Source: Rubrivivax sp.
GTDB taxonomy: Bacteria > Pseudomonadota > Gammaproteobacteria > Burkholderiales > Burkholderiaceae
NCBI GenBank assembly: GCA_016790225.1
Contig: JAEUOZ010000033.1
Location: 1 to 64,000 of the forward strand
DNA length: 64,000 nucleotides
Reading direction: 5' to 3'
Below the pieces are notes generated by a model. That model was not told the DNA's origin. It did no database searches and saw only the letters and a program-made list of their open reading frames with translations. Made by a program: the position numbers and the translations under genes. Shown here piece by piece: positions 59,643-64,000 of the stretch. The first letter of the stretch is position 1. The number at the start of each line of letters is the position of its first letter.

Positions 59643-61010
59643 TCACGGCTGGCGCAGGTGCCAGGCCTTGGTGCGCGTGAAGGCGCGGATGCCATGGGTG
59701 GACAGGGTCAGCCCGACGCCGCTGTCGCCCACGCCGGCCCAGGGCAGACGCGGGCTGACGCGGTCGCAACAGTTCCAGTAGACGCTGCCGGCGTTGACCC
59801 GGCTCAGCAGCTGGCGGGCCGCCGCTTCGTCGCGGGTGTAGACGCCCGCCGTGAGCCCGTAGCGCGTGTCGTTCATCAGCGCGATGGCCTCGTCGTCGCC
59901 GCTGACTTTCTGGATACCGATCACGGGGCCGAAGCTCTCCTCGCGCATCAGATCCATGGAGTGGTCCACCTCGGTGAAGACGGTGGGCGCGTAGGCCTGG
60001 TTCGGCAGACGTTGGCCCCCTCGCCGCAGCGTGGCGCCCTTTTCTTGCGCATCAGCGATCTGAGCGTCCAGCACGGCCAGCTGCGGTGCACGCGCGATGG
60101 CGCCAATGTAGGTGCTGTCGTCCAGCGGGTCGCCGACCTTGAAGCCGTCCACCGTGGCGAGAAAGTGCTCCACGAAAGGCTCGTAGACCGCCTCGTGCAC
60201 GTAGATGCGCTCCACCGAGCAGCAGCTCTGGCCGCTGTTGTACATCGCCCCATCGGCCAGGGATTCGGCCGCGAGCCGGGCGTCTGCATCGGCGCGAACG
60301 TAGGTCGGATCCTTGCCGCCGAGTTCCAGCTGCAGCTTGACCAGCCGGCCCTGCAAGGCCTGGGCGATGCGCAGCCCGGTGGCATGGCTGCCGGTGAAGA
60401 AGACGCCGTCGACGGGCTGATCCAGCAGGGCTGCGCCGGTGTCCCCGGCGCCGATCACCAGGTGCAGCAGATTGGCCGGCACGCCGGCTTCGTGCAGCAG
60501 ACGCACCAGGTGCTCGCCGCTCAGGCTGGCGATCTCGCTGGGCTTGTAGAGCACCGCATTGCCCGCGATCAGCGCCGGCACGACGACGTTGCAGCTCACG
60601 AACCAGGGGTAGTTCCAGGCCGAGATGTTGGCCACCAGCCCGAGCGGCACGTGGCTGATGATCTCCTGCATGCCGCCGTCGTGGTGGACGGTCTCGTCGG
60701 CCAGCGATGCGGCGGCTTGCTCGGTGAAGAAGTCCAGCCTGCCGAGCAGGCCGTTGAGCTCGTTGCGGCTCTGCGCGATGGGCTTGCCCACCTCCAGCGT
60801 CAAGGTGCGGGCCAGCTGTTCCAGATCGCGCACGATGGCGGCACGGAAGCGGCGGATCACCTCCACCCGTTCGGCCAGCGGCCGCGCAGCCCAGGCCGGC
60901 TGCGCGCCACGGGCCGCATGAGCCTTGGCGCCGATCGCGGCGGCATCGTCGGTGGGCAGTTCGGCCAGGGTGTCGCCGGTGGCCGGGTTGGTGATGCGAA
61001 GAATGCTCAT
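59643..61010 (-). CDS. NAD(P)-dependent aldehyde dehydrogenase
   Basis: 455 residues with the ALDH core: ISAWNYPWFVSCNVVVPALI, VLYKPSEIASLSGEHLVRLL, FFTGSHATGLRIA, LQLELGGKDP with catalytic E229, and GQSCCSVERI with nucleophile C263. C-terminal SPRLPWAGVGDSGVGLTLS is typical. It is nearest in style to succinate-semialdehyde or gamma-glutamyl-aminobutyraldehyde dehydrogenases, which fits its place between PuuD-like and HAD genes. It starts seven bases after the PuuD stop. Exact aldehyde not proven by sequence. Confidence 0.9.
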   Translation of the reverse strand: MSILRITNPATGDTLAELPTDDAAAIGAKAHAARGAQPAWAARPLAERVEVIRRFRAAIVRDLEQLARTLTLEVGKPIAQSRNELNGLLGRLDFFTEQAAASLADETVHHDGGMQEIISHVPLGLVANISAWNYPWFVSCNVVVPALIAGNAVLYKPSEIASLSGEHLVRLLHEAGVPANLLHLVIGAGDTGAALLDQPVDGVFFTGSHATGLRIAQALQGRLVKLQLELGGKDPTYVRADADARLAAESLADGAMYNSGQSCCSVERIYVHEAVYEPFVEHFLATVDGFKVGDPLDDSTYIGAIARAPQLAVLDAQIADAQEKGATLRRGGQRLPNQAYAPTVFTEVDHSMDLMREESFGPVIGIQKVSGDDEAIALMNDTRYGLTAGVYTRDEAAARQLLSRVNAGSVYWNCCDRVSPRLPWAGVGDSGVGLTLSTHGIRAFTRTKAWHLRQP

Positions 61011-61017
61011 CGGGTGC

Positions 61018-61842
61018 TCAGTTGGGCAAGGCGCGCGCGGCCAGGCAGGCGGCGCGGAAGTCCGACAGCAGCGGGCCGTCGTCGATCAGCTGCGCGGGCA
61101 GACCGCCAGGCGCCGCGTCGCGCCGATCACCCGCACCCCGCACGCTGGTGTGGTGGAACTCGGGGTGCCACTGCACGGCCGCCACCCAGGCACTGCCCTG
61201 CAGGCGCACGGCCTCGATCATGCCGTCTTCCGGGCAACGGGCCTCCACCCGGAAATCGGGCGCCAGGTCCTTGATGGCCTGGTGGTGCACGCTGTTCACG
61301 GTCGCCTGCAGCCGCCCTTCGTACAGCTGCGCCAGGCGCGTGCCGGGTTCGATCTGCAGCGGGTGGTAGAGCTGATCGTAGAGACCGGCATCGCGGTGCT
61401 TCACGGCGCCGGGCTTCAGGCTGGGAATGTCCTGGATCAGCGTGCCGCCAAAGGCCACATTCAACAGTTGAAGCCCGCGGCACACGCCAAAGACCGGCTT
61501 GCCCGCCGCCACGAAGGCGCGCGCCAGGGCCATCTCGTACTCGTCACGGATGCGGTCGCCGTTCCAGCGCGGATCCAGCGCCTCTTCGCCGTAGCTGCCG
61601 GGCCAGACGTCCGATCCGCCCATCAGCACCAGGCCGTCCAGCCACTGCGCGTATTCGGCCAAGCGGTCAGCGCCCTCGGGCGAGGGGATCATGACCGCCA
61701 GATCGCCTTGCGACATCGCCCAGTGCACCACCGATTGCTCGATGTACTGCAGCGTCTTGCCGGTGAAGATGGGGCGCTTGTCGTCCGCGTGGAAGAAGCA
61801 GGCGGAGACGCCCAGCTTGAGAGGGGGTGTGGCCGCATTCAT
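61018..61842 (-). CDS. puuD: gamma-glutamyl-gamma-aminobutyrate hydrolase (PuuD-type class I amidotransferase)
   Basis: 274 residues. Catalytic C121 in FGVCRGLQLLN and the His-Glu pair H226/E228 in VQWHPEF define the class I glutamine amidotransferase / peptidase C26 triad. KLGVSACFFHADDKRPIFTG opens the fold, and TVNSVHHQAIKDLAPDF is the PuuD-type segment. It would release GABA and glutamate from gamma-glutamyl-GABA in the putrescine pathway. The start MNAATPP is preferred to an upstream extension. Neighbours (PuuA-like, ALDH) support the assignment; it overlaps none of them. Confidence 0.85.
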   Translation of the reverse strand: MNAATPPLKLGVSACFFHADDKRPIFTGKTLQYIEQSVVHWAMSQGDLAVMIPSPEGADRLAEYAQWLDGLVLMGGSDVWPGSYGEEALDPRWNGDRIRDEYEMALARAFVAAGKPVFGVCRGLQLLNVAFGGTLIQDIPSLKPGAVKHRDAGLYDQLYHPLQIEPGTRLAQLYEGRLQATVNSVHHQAIKDLAPDFRVEARCPEDGMIEAVRLQGSAWVAAVQWHPEFHHTSVRGAGDRRDAAPGGLPAQLIDDGPLLSDFRAACLAARALPN

Positions 61843-61871
61843 GCCGCCATTCTCGCTGCCTGGCCAAGGCC

Positions 61872-63005
61872 TCACATCGCGGCGCGGAAGAGGCGCTCAT
61901 AGTCCGCCGCCGTCGCGGGCCGCGGGTTGGTCTGGCCGGCAAAGTCCTTCACGGCCAGCGGCACCAGCTGCGGCAGGTGATCGGGCGTCACGCCGCGCGC
62001 CGCCAGCCCGCCGTGGATGCCGATCTGCGCCTTCAGCTGCTTCAGCCAGGGCACGAAGGCCGCGCCGCCGCCACTCAGGCCCGCGGCGTGCGCCAGTTCG
62101 TCGAAGCGCTCCGGCACGGCTTCAAAGTTCCAGGCCAGCACGGTGTCGATCATCAGCGCGTTGGCCAGGCCGTGGTGCAGATCGTTCACGGCACCCAGCG
62201 CGTGTGCGCAGGCGTGGACCGAGCCCAGGTCCTTCTGGAAGGCGATGGCACCCATCAGCGAGCTCATCATCATGTCGCTGCGTGCCGCCAGGTTGCCGGG
62301 CTCGGCCACCGCCGTGGCCAGCGCGCGCGCGCCGATGCGCAGGCCTTCCAGCGCGATGCCGTCGCACAGCGGATGGTAGGCCGGCGACAAATAACTCTCG
62401 ATGTTATGCGTCAGTGCATCCATGCCGGTGGCGGCGGTGATGGCCGGCGGCAGCGCCAGCGTGAGCTCAGGGTCTGCAAAGACCACCTTGGCCAGCAGGG
62501 GTGCGCCGAAGAGCGCGCGCTTGATGTGCGTGTCGTTCTCGGCCACCACGGCCGAGCGGCCGACCTCGCTGCCCGTGCCGCTGGTGGTGGGCAGCGCGAC
62601 GAAGTGCGGCAAGGGGTTGACCATCGGGCGCACCTGCGGGTGATCCCAGACGTACTCCATCACGTCGCCGTCGTGCACGCCCATCAGTGCCACGGCCTTG
62701 GCCACGTCCAGCGCTGCGCCGCCGCCAAAGCCGATCACGGCATCGGCAGCATGGGCGCGGAAGGCGGCTGCGCCGGCCATCACCTGTGCGGCTGTCGGGT
62801 TGCCCCAGATGCCATCGAAGACCCCGGTGGCGAGCCCCGGCAGCAGCGCGCGGAATTCCGCCATCACCGGCAGCGCGGCGAGCGCACGATCGCTCACGAT
62901 CAAGGGGCGCTGGATGCCTTGGCTCTTCAGGTGATCGGCCACCAGGCGGCGCGCGCCGGCGCCGAAGCGGATCTGCGTGGGGAAGGAGAAGCTGGTGATG
63001 CTCAT
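61872..63005 (-). CDS. iron-containing alcohol dehydrogenase
   Basis: 377 residues of the group III metal-dependent alcohol dehydrogenase family. NAD-binding GFGGGAALDVAKA near 90, then VALPTTSGTGSEVGRSAVV, and the metal-ligand region GMDALTHNIESYLSPAYHPL with VHACAHALGAVNDLHHGLAN (His residues binding iron). No signal. It lies 29 bp before puuD and 39 bp after the puuA-type gene in one operon. Its role would be interconversion of an amino-alcohol and amino-aldehyde; this departs from the classic Puu set and is inferred from position. Confidence 0.9.
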   Translation of the reverse strand: MSITSFSFPTQIRFGAGARRLVADHLKSQGIQRPLIVSDRALAALPVMAEFRALLPGLATGVFDGIWGNPTAAQVMAGAAAFRAHAADAVIGFGGGAALDVAKAVALMGVHDGDVMEYVWDHPQVRPMVNPLPHFVALPTTSGTGSEVGRSAVVAENDTHIKRALFGAPLLAKVVFADPELTLALPPAITAATGMDALTHNIESYLSPAYHPLCDGIALEGLRIGARALATAVAEPGNLAARSDMMMSSLMGAIAFQKDLGSVHACAHALGAVNDLHHGLANALMIDTVLAWNFEAVPERFDELAHAAGLSGGGAAFVPWLKQLKAQIGIHGGLAARGVTPDHLPQLVPLAVKDFAGQTNPRPATAADYERLFRAAM

Positions 63006-63044
63006 GGCAGGGTCGGCAGGTGAAGAGGCGAAGAAATCAAGAGC

Positions 63045-64000
63045 TCAGATGATCTCGAAATAGCGCTTGAGCTCCCAGTCGGTCACCGCGTCCTGCCACT
63101 GGCGCCATTCCCATTCGCGCGTGGCGGCAAAGTGGTCGACGAACAGGTCACCGAACCAGTCGCGCGCCAGATCGCTGGCCTGGAAGATGCGCGTGGTCTC
63201 GATCAGGCTGCGCGGCGCGCGCGGGATGTTCTCCGCTCCCTGGTTGGTGCCGGTGATGGGCGGCGTGCTGAGCTTCAGGCCCTTTTCCACGCCGTGCAGG
63301 CCGGCCGCGATGACCGCTGCGGTGGCCAGGTAGGGGTTCATGTCGGCGCCGGGGCAGCGGGTCTCCAGGCGCGTGCTCTTGGGGCTGCCCGCGATCACGC
63401 GAAAGCTCGCCGTGCGGTTGTCCAGGCCCCAGGTGGGCTTGACGGGTGCCCAGAAGCCATCCACCAGGCGCTTGTAGCTGTTGACGGTAGGCCAGAACAT
63501 CGGCGCAAACTGCATCAGGGCGGCCACCTGGCCGGCCAGGTAGCTCTCGAACAGCGGGCTCATGGCGCGCGGTGAATCCGCGCCGTGGAAGAGGTTGCGC
63601 TTGCCGTCCGACAGGCTCTGGTGGATGTGGCCTGAGCAGCCCGGATACTGCGCGCTCCACTTGGCCATGAAGCTGGGCATGATGCCGAAGCGCTTGCCGA
63701 TCTCCTTGGCGCCGGTCTTGAAGAGGATGGCGCGGTCAGCGGCCTCCAGTGCGCCACTGAAGGCGATGGCGGCTTCGTAGACGCCGGGGCCTGTCTCCGT
63801 GTGCAGGCCTTCGATGGGCACGCCGAAGGCACCCATCTCGTCCATCAGGGCGTTGAAGAAATCGCGCTGATCGCCCATGCGCAGCAGCGAATAGCCGAAC
63901 ATGCCCGGCGTGATCGTCTGCGGGCCCACGCCGCGCTTGTCGGCCCAGCTCTGCGGCGTCTCGGCGAAATTGAACCACTCGTACTCGTGGCCGCACATGG
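63045..64000 (-). CDS. puuA: gamma-glutamylpolyamine synthetase / glutamine synthetase-like (PuuA), C-terminal part
   Basis: Over 317 C-terminal residues are inside the window; the N-terminus is beyond it. Glutamine-synthetase active-site segments appear: GLHTETGPGVYEAAIAFSGA, PGCSGHIHQSLSDGKRNLFH, NSYKRLVDGFWAPV and SPKSTRLETRCPGADMNPYL. The 'YEWFNF' opening and this set match the PuuA (gamma-glutamylputrescine synthetase) branch rather than GlnA. It uses ATP to join glutamate to an amine. First gene seen of the minus-strand operon. The paralogue identity is supported by the adjacent puuD. Confidence 0.8.
   Translation of the reverse strand, partial: MCGHEYEWFNFAETPQSWADKRGVGPQTITPGMFGYSLLRMGDQRDFFNALMDEMGAFGVPIEGLHTETGPGVYEAAIAFSGALEAADRAILFKTGAKEIGKRFGIMPSFMAKWSAQYPGCSGHIHQSLSDGKRNLFHGADSPRAMSPLFESYLAGQVAALMQFAPMFWPTVNSYKRLVDGFWAPVKPTWGLDNRTASFRVIAGSPKSTRLETRCPGADMNPYLATAAVIAAGLHGVEKGLKLSTPPITGTNQGAENIPRAPRSLIETTRIFQASDLARDWFGDLFVDHFAATREWEWRQWQDAVTDWELKRYFEII

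Overview
This 64 kb window is very GC-rich, coding-dense chromosomal DNA. The gene families (crotonase-type hydratases, TauD and PhyH dioxygenases, a FadL-type porin, PaiB, a gamma-glutamyl-putrescine type operon) and the strong G/C-ending codon bias suggest a betaproteobacterium of the order Burkholderiales. This is inference: no rRNA or other marker is present. I see no tRNA, rRNA or CRISPR array.

Layout. 0-0.5 kb: the end of an ISL3-type insertion sequence and an IS5-like transposase remnant; the remnant has replaced the 3' end of an AraC regulator gene. 0.4-12.6 kb: ordinary metabolic genes (GH13 alpha-glucosidase, PhyH and TauD dioxygenases, DUF427, GST, FadL-type porin, two divergent enoyl-CoA hydratase genes) plus a papain-like protease fused to a lectin-type beta-propeller. 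12.7-14.5 kb: a GMC oxidoreductase.

14.6-26.9 kb, the most interesting region: a minus-strand cassette reading precursor peptide - radical SAM/SPASM maturase - TIR protein - nSTAND ATPase, with a 1878-residue CHAT protease carrying two lipase-like domains just downstream. The precursor has a Sec-like leader and ends in nine contiguous Trp-x-Asn triplets. That is the three-residue motif crosslinked by cyclophane-forming (triceptide) radical SAM enzymes. rSAM and TIR genes abut (TAA directly followed by ATG). The maturase-TIR-STAND part is visibly lower in GC than its neighbours, which suggests horizontal transfer. The set recalls the actinobacterial FxsA/B/C-type systems (cyclophane peptide, rSAM, TIR, STAND/TPR), but with a different core repeat and a different executor.

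27-34.7 kb: an exported esterase, a glyoxalase-like protein, a Tat-exported prolyl oligopeptidase, a FAD dehydrogenase, a YecA/UPF0149 protein and a kinase-like protein. 35-56 kb: a second unusual cluster on the plus strand: a small unknown protein, an Hcp-like tube protein, a 3589-residue giant protein with an embedded lipase-like segment and a DUF6603-like region, three further large unknown proteins and a subtilisin-like lipoprotein. No other type VI secretion or phage-tail gene is present. It converges on a membrane-anchored TIR / formylglycine-generating-enzyme-like protein.

58-64 kb: PaiB, a shrunken REP-associated transposase relic, and a minus-strand operon (glutamine-synthetase-like PuuA, iron alcohol dehydrogenase, PuuD-type glutamine amidotransferase, aldehyde dehydrogenase, HAD phosphatase) that probably catabolises putrescine or a related amine through gamma-glutamyl intermediates. 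PuuA runs off the window end.
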